From the NCBI GenBank assembly GCA_002261195.1, contig MVBO01000152.1:1-35139 (forward strand): a stretch of DNA of 35,139 nucleotides. The letters run 5' to 3'. The stretch's first letter is position 1, and the number at the start of each line of letters is the position of its first letter. The position numbers and the translations under genes are program-made. This document shows, one piece after another, positions 10,858 through 22,634 of the stretch. Source of the stretch: Bifiguratus adelaidae. Lineage: Eukaryota > Mucoromycota > Endogonomycetes > Endogonales. The notes beneath the pieces were generated by a model. The model worked only from the letters and a program-made list of their open reading frames with translations. It did no database searches and was not told the origin of the DNA.

Positions 10858-12434
10858 GTCGGCCGACAAGCAAACGCCGCAGCATCGGACAATGAGTTGT
10901 CCTGATTTAGGACTGCTCAATTCATTCATTTATGAATACTCCACCTGGCCTGCAGATCAGATCAGACTGAGTAGGCACACAGGTGGACAAATGAATAGAC
11001 GTGTACGCACGTTTCGCTATATCGAGGACCTTGGAGTATTTACAGAAGGAATACAAGATATCATCACTTCCACGTAAAATCAGAAGGTTCCCAGGGCAAG
11101 CTTGATCTCACGAACCTTTTCGGGTTTTACAGGGTTCGTAGGGGAATGTCAGGTCAGCGCCTGGTTCCAGCTCTGGCACAACGCGACAATTGCCGAGTTT
11201 GTGGTGATTAGGCGATTCGTACAAATCCCACATAGGCGAGAGATACAGCCATAGTTTATCACTATAGGAAAATCTGGTCCGGTGGAATATTCGTATTATT
11301 CAGAGTCGCATCAGATCGTACGCGTCCGGTTACATCTCACCTAGACGGTATCGCTCGGCTCCACATTATCCAACTGTAGGTGTCCGTGAGACGGACCTCG
11401 ATCTCCATACGACATCCTGCAGGATCCAGTCTTCTATGACCGTGAATTACGGAGCCGAAATGTGAGCCACTTCTTCGTGCAATCTATTTGTCACTGGAGT
11501 GACGGGATCGAGTGTAATCGTATTGTTGTCAAAAAACACGTGGAAATCAGCCCTAACTGCCCTCCGGCATTCTCCACATGTATTACTATGCGCTGGAAGG
11601 TTGGGACGATCCTTTCTCGGCCCAGCGCGTGGATGAGTTGCCAACGGGTATTGCATTATTGCCAATGGGATTCTCGTGTTGCAAAAAGGATTGAAAGAAC
11701 CAAACCAAGACCATCGTTGTACAGACTTTCACTGGTCGATAAAGGCGAAACGGATGCAAGCTATCAACGCATGCAAACGTACCGAAGTCGTTATACCCAA
11801 ATCGAGAGTCGCGGATGGCTTACTCAAACACCGGTGGAGCGCCTTTATGTAGTAAATGTATACCTTGCTGCACGTTTAACCCTCGTAACAAATTAGTCCT
11901 AAGTATGTCTGGGAGAATTCGACTTACTGTTGATCCGTTACCCACCTTGGTGGCAGTGATTGATTACATTGCTAGATTGTGTTCGCTGTGTCTGTATGCA
12001 ACATGAGGATTGAAGTGGATCGAATCGCCCTTTAGGAACTCGTCTTTGAGTGTAACTAGAGCGGCATCTCAATTGACCACAGTGATCTCAACCTTCATCA
12101 TGTGTTAAATCAATGACGCGTCCGTCCATATATCTGGACAGATCATGAATGCATCAATGATGGATGAAACAGACATTCCAGTGCTTCTCCACGCACTGCC
12201 TTCATATGTTGGAGGATATGCGACCGAGGAGACCAATTAATTGTGCCCTCATGGATTGTGACAACAGTAATTGTCTAGGGTCGGTTTTAGTTTGTTCTAT
12301 AAGTCACGTGATGTTGCCTTTTTGAGACAGGACCATAAGCTACCTTCTGCAACCTGCTTGAGCAGACCTTCGCAAGAAATTCACTGCTCTACCCACAAAC
12401 AGCTGTATATTCTGAATAATTGAAGCTTTTCAAA
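10858..12434. other. Large intergenic gap between divergent VPH1 and STE24
   Basis: About 1.6 kb, the longest non-coding interval here. Open frames such as 11462-11896 (+) have no recognisable domain and no plausible splice continuation. A small inverted repeat (ACGAACC near 11112 and GGTTCGT near 11135) is present. I see no tRNA, transposon terminal repeat or snoRNA. The part nearest STE24 contains TATAA at 12298 beside TCACGTGA at 12304. Confidence 0.5.
12298..12311. promoter_or_regulatory. TATAA box with adjoining TCACGTGA palindrome
   Basis: TATAA (12298-12302) is followed after one base by the perfect palindrome TCACGTGA (12304-12311), about 190 bp before the STE24 start codon. CACGTG is the core site of bHLH factors such as fungal Cbf1 and Pho4. 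The same core, in a 10-bp palindrome, occurs in the ISA2/HUL5 shared promoter of this window. Use as a regulatory site is inferred. Confidence 0.45.
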
Positions 12435-12497
12435 GTACGTTGTTGCATACCTTGATGGCGATCTAAGCAATGTTCACTCTATTGACACATCTCACAG
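12435..12497 (+). other. Probable 5'-UTR intron of STE24
   Basis: A strong donor GTACGT at 12435 and an acceptor CTCACAG ending at 12497, one base before the STE24 ATG, bound a 63-nt segment. That is the typical intron size here, and GTACGT donors occur in coding introns of this window. The segment contains an out-of-frame ATG at 12470 that opens a 96-codon frame overlapping STE24. Splicing would remove it. Confidence 0.55.
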
Positions 12498-12498
12498 C

Positions 12499-14088
12499 AT
12501 GGGCAGTTCCCTATTTGCAATCGACACGGACACTCCGATACCGTACAAGGAGTATGTACTTGCCTTCTCGACGCTGGTGTACAGTTTTGAGACATATTTG
12601 TCCTATCGACAGTATAAAAAGTACCTCGTACCTCACAGACCAAAGCAGTTGGAATCCATCATCTCGAAGGAGGAGTTCAACAAAGCACAGGCATACGGAG
12701 CCGACAAGAGCCGTTTCGGATTCGTTGTTGGCTTCTTCAATCAAGTCGAAAACGCATTGATGATTCAGTACAATTTTATGCCTTGGTTATGGCATCTGTC
12801 CGGCAAATGGATGGCGGACGTTGCAGGCTATGGCGTTGATTATGAGGTATGTATCTGCACCTAATGCTCTGACATGATGCGCAGCGTGTTGATCTCTACA
12901 TTTTGCCAGATTACGCAATCAGTCATCTTTTTCATCCTCTTTTCGCTCATTTCGACCGTCATAAGCCTGCCCTTTTCCTTGTATAGCACCTTTGTCATTG
13001 AAGAACGTCATGGTTTCAACAAGCAGACCCTCGGACTTTTCTTTACCGACCTTCTCAAGGGTCATCTGCTTGGGGGTGCCATTGGCGTACCAGTCCTGAG
13101 TGGCTTCCTGTGGATCATTGGCGTTTCGGGTGACAAGTTTTACGTTTACATCTGGGTGTTCATGTAAGTCGGCGGTACCGTTATCCTGTTCACGCGAAAA
13201 TGTGCTCATACCTTTGTTGCTTGGTAGGCTTGTTTTGCAATTTGTCATGATCACCATCTACCCCACCTTGATCCAGCCATTGTTCAACAAGGTGACGCCC
13301 TTGGAACCGGGAGAGCTTCGCACTAGCATCGAACAACTTGCAGCGCGCGTCAATTTCCCTCTCAAGAAATTGTTTGTCATCGATGGCAGCAAGCGTAGTG
13401 CGCACTCCAATGCATATTTCTACGGCTTCTTCAAGAACAAGCGTATCGTCCTATACGACACCCTCTTGGAGCATTCTGGCACCGAGGAAGTCTGTGCCGT
13501 CTTGGGTACGTCTTGATCGACAGCTATAGATGTCTTGATCTCACACATTTGTGCTAGCACATGAACTCGGACACTGGGCCAAATCGCACACGGTCAAGAT
13601 CTTGATCGCTGCTCAGTTGCACCTCTTCCTCCTGTTCTTCCTCTTTTCGCAGTTCATCCACAATGCTGCCTTGTACCGCTCCTTTGGCTTCTCTGGCGCT
13701 GGGATCGAGCCCCACGGAATGCCGATCCTCATTGGCTTTTTACTCTTCCAAAACGTGTATTCACCAGTCGAATCTTTGGTTGGTTTTTTGATGAATGTGT
13801 ATTCAAGGAAAAACGAATTTGAAGCGGGCAAGTGTGCGACGTGATGATCACTTGTGCAAGGTGTGCTGACATGAATCGTCAATAGATGCATTCGCCAAGT
13901 CATTGGGTTACGCACACCAACTTCGTTCCGCACTGATCAAGCTAAATGTAAAGAATTTGGGCTCATTTGTGGTTGATCCGTGGTACTCTGCATGGAATCA
14001 CTCGCATCCCGCCATGTTGGAGCGTCTTGATGCTATTGGCGTCGAAGGCAAACCGGCTCAAGACAAGGAATTGAAAAAGGAATTGTAG
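12499..14088 (+). CDS. STE24: CAAX prenyl protease, Ste24/ZMPSTE24 type (M48A)
   Basis: Five exons: 12499-12846, 12910-13163, 13228-13505, 13558-13827 and 13886-14088, giving 450 residues. This integral ER/inner-nuclear-membrane zinc protease removes the last three residues of prenylated CAAX proteins and, in yeasts, processes the a-factor precursor; it also clears clogged translocons. The zinc motif HELGH is at about 295-299 and its border is split by intron 3; the third ligand is the Glu of NEFEAD at about 380. Further family blocks are [21 protein letters not shown], the [20 protein letters not shown] region, and [12 protein letters not shown] near the end. Several hydrophobic helices are visible. 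Intron 4 (13828-13885) is a GC-AG intron with donor GCAAGT; no GT donor keeps the frame. The start lies just after a probable 5'-UTR intron. Confidence 0.96.
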
Positions 14089-14449
14089 TGTAACACAAGC
14101 ACACAAATTATAAACCACCAAAGTTAGATGATCCGATAATCATCAGTATAGTATACGGGGGTAAAAGAGCTAAATCTGCCTGCCGTAGACGACAGTGCCA
14201 TAGGGCAGAAGCTCAGGAAGCGATGCGATGAGCTATCGTAGCAACGTTGACTTCCTCCCTCGATCACAAGTCCCGGAATTAACCGCGTGCTCGGTTCGCG
14301 ACCCGATAAAACACCCAGTTTGGAGAATTACCAAAACTGGGGATGGCGGTTCACTCGCCATTGGGAGGGAGCTGCCTCATAAGTCCGCGGCTTCTTCCTC
14401 TCTGGGCACCTCCGTCCTTTGGCTGTAAGCGCGACTGGTGAGGGCAAGC
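14089..14449. promoter_or_regulatory. Intergenic region with clustered palindromes before nagA
   Basis: 361 bp between STE24 and the deacetylase. It contains two back-to-back inverted repeats. The arms CCCAGTTTGG (14314-14323) and CCAAAACTGGG (14331-14341) have one bulged base and a 7-nt spacer. The arms ATGGCG (14343-14348) and CGCCAT (14356-14361) also have a 7-nt spacer. A weaker TCGG/CCGA pair lies at 14291-14306. They sit about 90-160 bp before the start codon and could be operator-like binding sites. No coding frame is convincing here. Confidence 0.45.
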
Positions 14450-15949
14450 ATGGTCGGACCTTTGACCGCCAACAAGCTCACCAAGATCATCAACTGTCGG
14501 TACTTGGCCAATCACACGATTGTGTCTGACTCGTATCTATGGTTTGAGGATGGTAAGTTTGTATCGCCTCAGCATGTCTTTTTCGACCTTTACCGCAAAC
14601 CGGACGAGGTCATCGATGCTGGGGGTTTGCTGGTCGTGCCTGGGTTCATCGACGTACAAATCAATGGAGCCTTTGGCTTTGATTTCACCCAGGACATTGG
14701 ACGGTTAGAGTCGGATGAGGAAGTGCATAGGGCGTTGGACAGGGTGTCTAAGGGCCTGCTCAAGTATGGATGCACTGCTTATTGTCCAACTGTCATCAGC
14801 TCTGACCAAGAGGTCTATCATCGCGTCTTGCCCTTTTTACGTCCACGGAAAGGCACTCACGAGCGCGCTGAAATTCTCGGAGCCCATATCGAAGGCCCCT
14901 TCATCTCTCATGGGAAAAAGGGAGCACACAATGACAAGGTGATTTTGGATGCTTCGGTGGGCATGTCTGTTGTCGATGAACGCTATGGTGACGAGGTAGC
15001 GCTCAAGCGTGGTGGAAGTCTGCCTCGGGCATTTGGCGAAGTCGAACGTGCAGCAAGTATTGTAACGGTGGCTCCCGAAGTAGAAGGCATCATGGACGTG
15101 ATTCCTGAACTGGTCAAGCGCGGCGTCGTCGTCTCTATAGGTAGGTATAGATGGACATTCCTCTTCCGCGGCCTGGAAGTTGACCCTCGCCATGTAGGAC
15201 ATTCAGAAGCATTTTTGAAGGATGCAGAAGCAGCAATCGTCAAGGGCGCAACATTTATTACACATCTATTTAATGCCATGCAAACGGTAAGTGCGCCTGT
15301 GCAAGTCTTCTGTCCTCTGAATACACCAGTTTCATCACCGAGATCCCGGCATTATTGGTATTCTTGGATCCACAACTTTACCTCATTCCCCTCATGCAAA
15401 TCTACCATCGCCTTCGCGTACATCCGTGGACAAGACCCAAAGCGATCCTAGACCGTTTTACGGTATCATTTGCGACGGCATCCACACCCATCCAAACTCC
15501 ATTAAGATTGCCTACTACGGCCATCCCACTGGATGTGTCCTTATCACCGACGCCATTAATGCACTTGGACTCCCAGCTGGAGGTTATAATTTAGGTACTG
15601 GCGATGTATGGGTAGATGAACACGCTCGAGCGTACCTCAAGGGAACCAACACGCTCGCAGGAAGGTAAGCCCATGCATCATCCAGTTCGATGCGCTCATA
15701 ATGCCAAGTGCGACACCCATCGACGCATGCGTGCGCAAATTTGCAGCCTTCACAAAGTGTACATTGGTCGAAGCAATCGAGGCAGCTACCCTGCATCCAG
15801 CCCAGTTACTTGGAATACAGGATCGCAAGGGCACATTGGCCATTGGTGCCGATGCCGACTTTTTAATTGTCGATGATTCCAAAGGCCCAGAGAATTTGCG
15901 CGTAGAACGTGTGTTTGTCGGTGGCCAGGAAGCCAGAATTGACAAGTAA
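14450..15949 (+). CDS. nagA: N-acetylglucosamine-6-phosphate deacetylase
   Basis: Four exons: 14450-15140, 15198-15286, 15330-15664 and 15709-15949, giving 451 residues. The enzyme removes acetate from GlcNAc-6-phosphate to give glucosamine-6-phosphate, in the cytosol, as part of chitin/GlcNAc use and amino-sugar recycling. Amidohydrolase-fold landmarks are PGFIDVQINGAFG near 64-76, the metal-binding Glu of HIEGPF (about 148), His of GHSEA (about 232, codon split by intron 1), His of THLFNAM (about 253), the FHHRDPG block, and the catalytic Asp of ITDA (about 334). The end block TLHPAQLLGIQDRKGTL is also typical. A Ser/Pro-rich insertion of about 28 residues (273-300) is lineage-specific. An in-frame GTG lies four codons upstream, but the ATG at 14450 is the first standard start. 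Confidence 0.95.
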
Positions 15950-16023
15950 CTGTAGGAACAATGCCTGTTGGAATATCGTAAAGTACTTAATTTCGCAGCA
16001 TTGCCTTTCGAGGATCCTTGAGC

Positions 16024-17032
16024 ATGGACCCCCTAGTGGTACAATTGGAGAAGGCGTCCATTGAACATGAGAATGAGGAAACGTCAGCTAAGGAGGGTGA
16101 CGGAGAGACATCACGAGTTTCAGCTATTACAAGCAAGCCCAGAACAAGTCGACCGACCGTAAGTCAATACGTTTACTAGCGTTAAATTGGATACATGGTC
16201 CTCACGCTTCACTTCAGCGAACGATTCCCCGTGGCGTGTCAAGGCGCACCGGTCCCAAAGGCGTGCTCTCTGACCATGCGGATTACTTGCATTCACTAGC
16301 GCAGGACAAGCATGCCAAAATAGCCGCGCCCAATGAAGGCGTGTTGGCTCGTGCGCCGACGGTCAATACCTATGGACAGGAACTGGAGCAAGAGCAACGC
16401 GAAAGAGACGCCAAAAAGCAGGCACTGGATAAAGACGATGAGCATGCTGAAGACTCTGACGATCTGTTTGAAGAAGACGATGAAGCTGTGCGCAAATATA
16501 ACAATGTTCGCATGCAACAATTGCGACAACGGAGGGACACGCGTCTTTCTTACGGTTCGATTGAAAGCGTCTCTGCTGATGATTATGCCGACATTATTGA
16601 CACTACTCCTAATGGCACTGTAGTCCTTGTCCATTTGTATGATCCGGTAAGCAGGTTTGCAACCCGTCCATGTTACCACTCATTCTTGGACCTGTAGTCT
16701 CTGTCTGCGTCAAAAGCCCTGCAACACTACCTCAACAATCTTTCCCAAAAGTACATTTATGCCCGATTCCTTCAAGTCTCCGCACCAAGCCTTAACTTCG
16801 ACCTTGTCGGTTCACCTGCAATGCTCATATACAAAGATACACGTCTTATCATCAACCTTGTCGGTCTCTCTGAAACACTCAAAGAAAGGAATGGTACCAC
16901 TAAGATGGATCTTGAAGACGTTGAAGATCTATTATTAAGGTAAATGTCTATCCATGCACTCAACCATACTCAATCCCTCCCAGTAAACAAGCTATCTCAT
17001 CACTGGATTGTCGCCCGTCAGACTGTGATTGA
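16024..17032 (+). CDS. Phosducin-like protein (PhLP1 type)
   Basis: Four exons: 16024-16158, 16218-16646, 16698-16939 and 16984-17032, giving 284 residues. Phosducin-like proteins are cochaperones of the cytosolic chaperonin CCT and help assemble G-beta-gamma dimers. The N-terminal signature TGPKGVLSDHADYL is the phosducin helix 1 motif, which contacts G-beta. A charged linker follows, then a thioredoxin-like domain with VVLVHLYDP and SPAMLIYKDTRLI, which align with the VVVHLY and LPALLVYK blocks of PhLP1. As usual in this family there is no CxxC redox site. The last intron (16940-16983, 44 nt) has good borders; if it were retained the protein would end at a TAA at 16943, 16 residues shorter. 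Both ends are compatible with the family, so the C-terminus is uncertain. Confidence 0.88.
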
Positions 17033-17379
17033 ATGCCCTAATTTGTGCAATGTGTAAATTCGTACCCCTGGAACTTCTATGCATCTGACAATTCGAGCGG
17101 TTTACCCGTGCAGCACTCTTCCCTAGCCACTCACTTGAACTCAGTGTAAGTATCACGCTTGGTGTGTGATTGACTTGGCGCGCTCTATAGTGCAAACACA
17201 TATTGGTCACACCTTAGACATTGCAACGCATACACAATACCCATCATCACTTTTTCGTCACACACACCTTAATACAGCGAAACAGCATCAGCTCGGGCAC
17301 GGCCGCGCTCTTACGTACATCGACTAAATCACGCGTATATCCCTACAACTGGAGGTTAGACGACTGGTTATTGCAGGTC
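17033..17379 (+). promoter_or_regulatory. Promoter and leader of the desaturase, with possible UTR intron
   Basis: 347 bp. A candidate 5'-UTR intron runs from GTAAGT at 17146 to CTATAG at 17190 (45 nt, with a TTGAC branch-like site). No ATG occurs between 17191 and the desaturase start at 17380, which fits scanning to that start. The desaturase frame is closed upstream by TAG at 17215. Confidence 0.4.
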
Positions 17380-18932
17380 ATGACACCTCCGGAAGCACGA
17401 ACACTAGAATGCACACAGACGTATATAACGCGCCAAGAGATTGATGCGCGAACAAAAACCGGCGAGATACTCATCATCTATAGTGATAAGGTGTACAAGC
17501 TAGACAAATGGATCAAGTATCACCCTGGGGGTGTACTTGCGATACAGCATTTGAATGGCAAGGATGCAACGGATGAGATTCACATGATGCATCCAGAGGA
17601 TGTGTATAGACGACAGGTTCATCGGTACTATGTTGGCGAGTATGCCGATGATACCGATCTTTCGATAACACAACGATACCCGCCTTCGGCGCTTCCCACT
17701 CCTCCGCGTACACCCGTGTTGGACCATTCAACCCGCTTGGAATATTTGACATCCAATTGCATTCGAGGTACCGAGCGCAAGGAGAGCTTGGATGCCAAAA
17801 AATTGCGACTTTCCTATGAGGAATTCGCCAGGCGAATCGAGGAACTCGGTCTGGACAAGTGTAATTATTGGAATTACGGCATCGAGCTATGTCGCTACAC
17901 CGCTCTCTTCGTCTCGTCCCTCTTGTTCATCTTTTATGGTTATCAGACTTGGCACTACATGTTTAGCGCCGTGCTCATGGCTGGATTCTGGCATCAAGTC
18001 TCATTTTTTGCGCACGACGCAGGCCACAATAGCATCACGCACGTGCTCAAAGTGGACAATGCGGTTGGTATCATTGCTGCAAACTGGCTCGGTGGCTTGA
18101 GCTTGGGTTGGTGGAAAAAGTCGCACAATGTTCACCATATCATCACCAACGATCCGGAGCATGATCCCGATATCCAACATCTGCCTTTCTTTGCAGTCAG
18201 TGAGCGCTTTGCCAACAATCTTTATTCAACCTATTATAAGCGCATATTGCCCTTTGACGCTGCGGCACGTCGGTTTGTGTCCGTCCAGCATTGGACATAT
18301 TATCTGATTCTCTCATTCGGTCGCTTCAATCTCTATCGGCTGTCGTTTGAATTTCTGGCCAATGAGGAGAATTACCGCTACTTCTATTTTGAAGTCACTG
18401 GTCTGGTGTTCTTTTGGTGCTGGTTAGGCTATGTCCTCTCGCATTTGCCAAGCTGGGGCATGATCTGGGCTTGGATCATGGTCTCTCATATCCTTACGGT
18501 TTCGCTTCATGTTCAGATTACCTTGAGTCACTTTGGCATGAGCACAGAAGTGATTGAGGATGAGCCATTCCCCGCCAAGATGCTTCGAACGACCATGGAT
18601 GTGGATTGCCCGACGTAAGTTGACATGCATTCTGTTCATTTGTCATTGTGTTTGACCGATTGTTTAGCTGGCTGGACTGGTATCATGGTGGCTTGCAATT
18701 CCAAGCAATCCATCATCTTTTCCCGCGTGTCCCGCGTCACAACTTGCGCGCCTGCGTCCCTCTCGTCCGTCAGTTCGCCAAAGACAATGGTTTGACCTAT
18801 CATTCTTATGACTTCGCCAAAGGCAATGGCATAGTATTAGGCCGTTTAAAGGAGGTCGCCGATCAAATCAAGTTATTGGGCGAGGTCGCTAAATGGAAAG
18901 CAGAGATGCAGATGGATGAGAAGACCACATAG
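17380..18932 (+). CDS. Cytochrome b5-fused front-end desaturase, probably delta-8 sphingolipid desaturase
   Basis: Two exons, 17380-18614 and 18668-18932, giving 499 residues. A cytochrome b5 domain comes first, with the heme motif HPGG at 48-51 and the second heme histidine at about 71. A membrane desaturase domain follows with the three histidine boxes HDAGH (212-216), HNVHH (249-253) and QAIHH (424-428). The Gln in the third box is the mark of front-end desaturases, which take electrons from their own b5 domain. In fungi this layout is usual for the delta-8 sphingolipid desaturase of the ER, which modifies the long-chain base of glucosylceramide; a delta-6 acyl desaturase cannot be excluded. 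Several long hydrophobic segments are present. ATG at 17380 is the first in frame. An antisense frame at the exon 1 end is a shadow. Confidence 0.93.
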
Positions 18933-19048
18933 AGAATCATAAATGAATTACATTTTTTCATGACGTCACGAATTTAGCGTCCGCTGGCAGTGATAGAGGG
19001 TACGACGGCCATCGAGGAATCCTTCTCTGAAGATATCCATCCGTCACC

Positions 19049-19618
19049 ATGGTAAGTGGATGAGGGATGCATACGGCGTTGGTTGGGGATTAGGCGCTAT
19101 GGCGCAACGTTTGCGAAGGTCTTGGAGGGGTTTATGGAACAGCACGCCGTCGGGGACCTGGAGAGGTTCGCCAGGGCATCGGCTTGGCATCGTCCACTGG
19201 ATGGCCAAGGCGATGTGGCGAGGTTGACGGGATGAGCAAATGATGCACGTTCTTCACACATCAACGACTCGGCGATGAGACATAGCAGTTCAAGCGACCT
19301 CATTTTCAAACATGCCTCCCGATCGTTCGACTTGTCCTTATGCATATGTTTCTCTAGGGTAAAGTACACGGATCTCTCGCTCGTGCCGGTAAGGTCAAGT
19401 CCCAGACCCCCAAGGTTGCCAAGCAGGAAAAGAAGAAGAAGCCTACAGGCCGTGCCAAGAAGAGAATGGTCTACAACCGTCGTTACGTTAACGTGACCAC
19501 CACTTTTGGTGGCAAGCGCAGAGTAAGCACCTGGTTCAGCACGTCTCTTGTATGCGTGTTTTGGCTGACCATTGATCTCTTTTAGATGAACCCTGCTCCT
19601 ACTGGTGACAAGCCATAA
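19049..19618 (+). CDS. RPS30: 40S ribosomal protein eS30
   Basis: Three coding exons: 19049-19051 (only the ATG), 19358-19522 and 19586-19618, giving 66 residues. The product starts [20 protein letters not shown] and continues with the Lys-rich and [11 protein letters not shown] blocks of eS30, a small, very basic protein of the 40S body. There is no ubiquitin-like (FUBI) fusion, as in other fungi. The first intron, placed directly after the start codon, is 306 nt, four to seven times longer than the other introns here; long first introns near the ATG are common in fungal ribosomal protein genes. I looked for C/D-box snoRNA motifs in it and found no CTGA box with a matching C box. Confidence 0.95.
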
Positions 19619-19955
19619 AGTGCTTCCGTGATACAGTTGTCAATGTACCTGCCATGTAACCACTAAAATACACTTTTGGTCAGAAAGCAGGTTTCCGACC
19701 ATGACAAAAACATCTCTTGCCTTGGTTTCCGTTTGGAGTATACTTCCCATAAGCGATAACAATTGTAGTCATTTCTGGGTATGACACTATCCTTTATAAC
19801 CCCTTCAGCATGCACATCCCCCTATATATCCACCGGTGCCTGCATTCGACCTAGTCCCATTTTACCCCGAAAGACACCCCAGGATGTACTTCTGATGTAC
19901 CTCTGTGTAGAGTCGCACCAGAGATCGTACCGATGGGTTCCTCTTGAACTCGATC
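19619..19955. other. Intergenic region after RPS30
   Basis: 337 bp holding the RPS30 3' end and the promoter of the small membrane protein gene. An open frame at 19781-19972 has no coding character. Nothing else is seen. Confidence 0.4.
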
Positions 19956-20404
19956 ATGTCAGCAAGTCATAACTATGCCAATGCCACACAGGCCTCATCC
20001 ACATCAATCAATGTCTCGTCAGCCACGACATCGGCCACATCAACCATCTCGAATGATCAATACATTCTCTGGGTCATGTTTATCGTACCCGTCTTTCTCT
20101 TTGGTGCCCTTCTCCTTTGCGTACGTGCTCATCTAAGCCACCATGTCGGGCGCGATAAAGAATACCCATCTCCTCAACCTCATAAGACACCCCCGCCTTT
20201 GCCATTCCCGACATATCCATTGTTAAAGCAACACCAATACACACTGTCCATTCAACACCGAATATGGGTCGATCGATCATTTCAACGTTCAGTACCACTT
20301 CCATCGCCAAACCACACGCCGCATACTCACCAATGCGCCGAGAACGCTATATAGACGTGGTCGATGAAGAGGATAGAGCGTCGATGGTGCGTTTGTCCGT
20401 GTAG
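19956..20404 (+). CDS. Small single-pass membrane protein, unknown function
   Basis: I do not recognise the family. Exon 1 starts at ATG 19956 and encodes a Ser/Thr/Asn-rich N-terminus with several N-x-S/T sites, then one membrane segment (YILWVMFIVPVFLFGALLLC). The structure after it is ambiguous. The uninterrupted frame ends at 20354 in a His/Pro/Gln-rich tail that does not look coding. Another frame from 20187 (after AAG) to the TAG at 20402-20404 reads like a real cytosolic tail, containing TPAFAIPDISIVKATP and ending RRERYIDVVDEEDRASMVRL. Joining it to exon 1 needs a phase-1 donor, most likely GTGCTC at 20125 (intron 20125-20186, 62 nt), giving about 128 residues. The nearby strong donor GTACGT at 20121 would keep the poorer frame. 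It may be a type I (N-out) membrane protein with a glycosylated N-terminus. Confidence 0.6.
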
Positions 20405-20467
20405 CTCAGGGTTAGGGTACATAAATTGTGCCTCGAGATTTTTTAACAGTGTGCTTCCCTTCCCGTC

Positions 20468-22505
<2,038 letters not shown>

Positions 22506-22634
22506 GTCCTTATCTCTCCCTTGAGGCAGCACGTATAATGTTCAACACATTGTATTATAGTTCATAGAAGCCGTGTTTCATTCAACATTGGAGCTGCCTA
22601 TAAATTCATCTCACCTGTTTATCGTCTTGCTCTC

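Noticed and set aside
11112-11141. tRNA-like hairpin with GGTTCGT
   Set aside because: The stem is 7 bp but there is no A box, acceptor stem or anticodon arm around it.
11462-11896. 144-codon ORF in the large gap
   Set aside because: Basic, Ser/Arg/Thr-rich translation without a domain or membrane segment, and no neighbouring exon continues it.
16657-16938. 93-codon plus-strand ORF over the phosducin-like gene
   Set aside because: It is a shifted-frame shadow. The thioredoxin-like domain is in another frame after splicing.
19052-19357. snoRNA inside the long RPS30 intron
   Set aside because: TGATG-like stretches exist (near 19240), but no CTGA D box with flanking stem was found.
19097-19369. 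Antisense ORF over the RPS30 first intron
   Set aside because: It lies opposite an intron and the eS30 acceptor site. Its translation has no recognisable feature.
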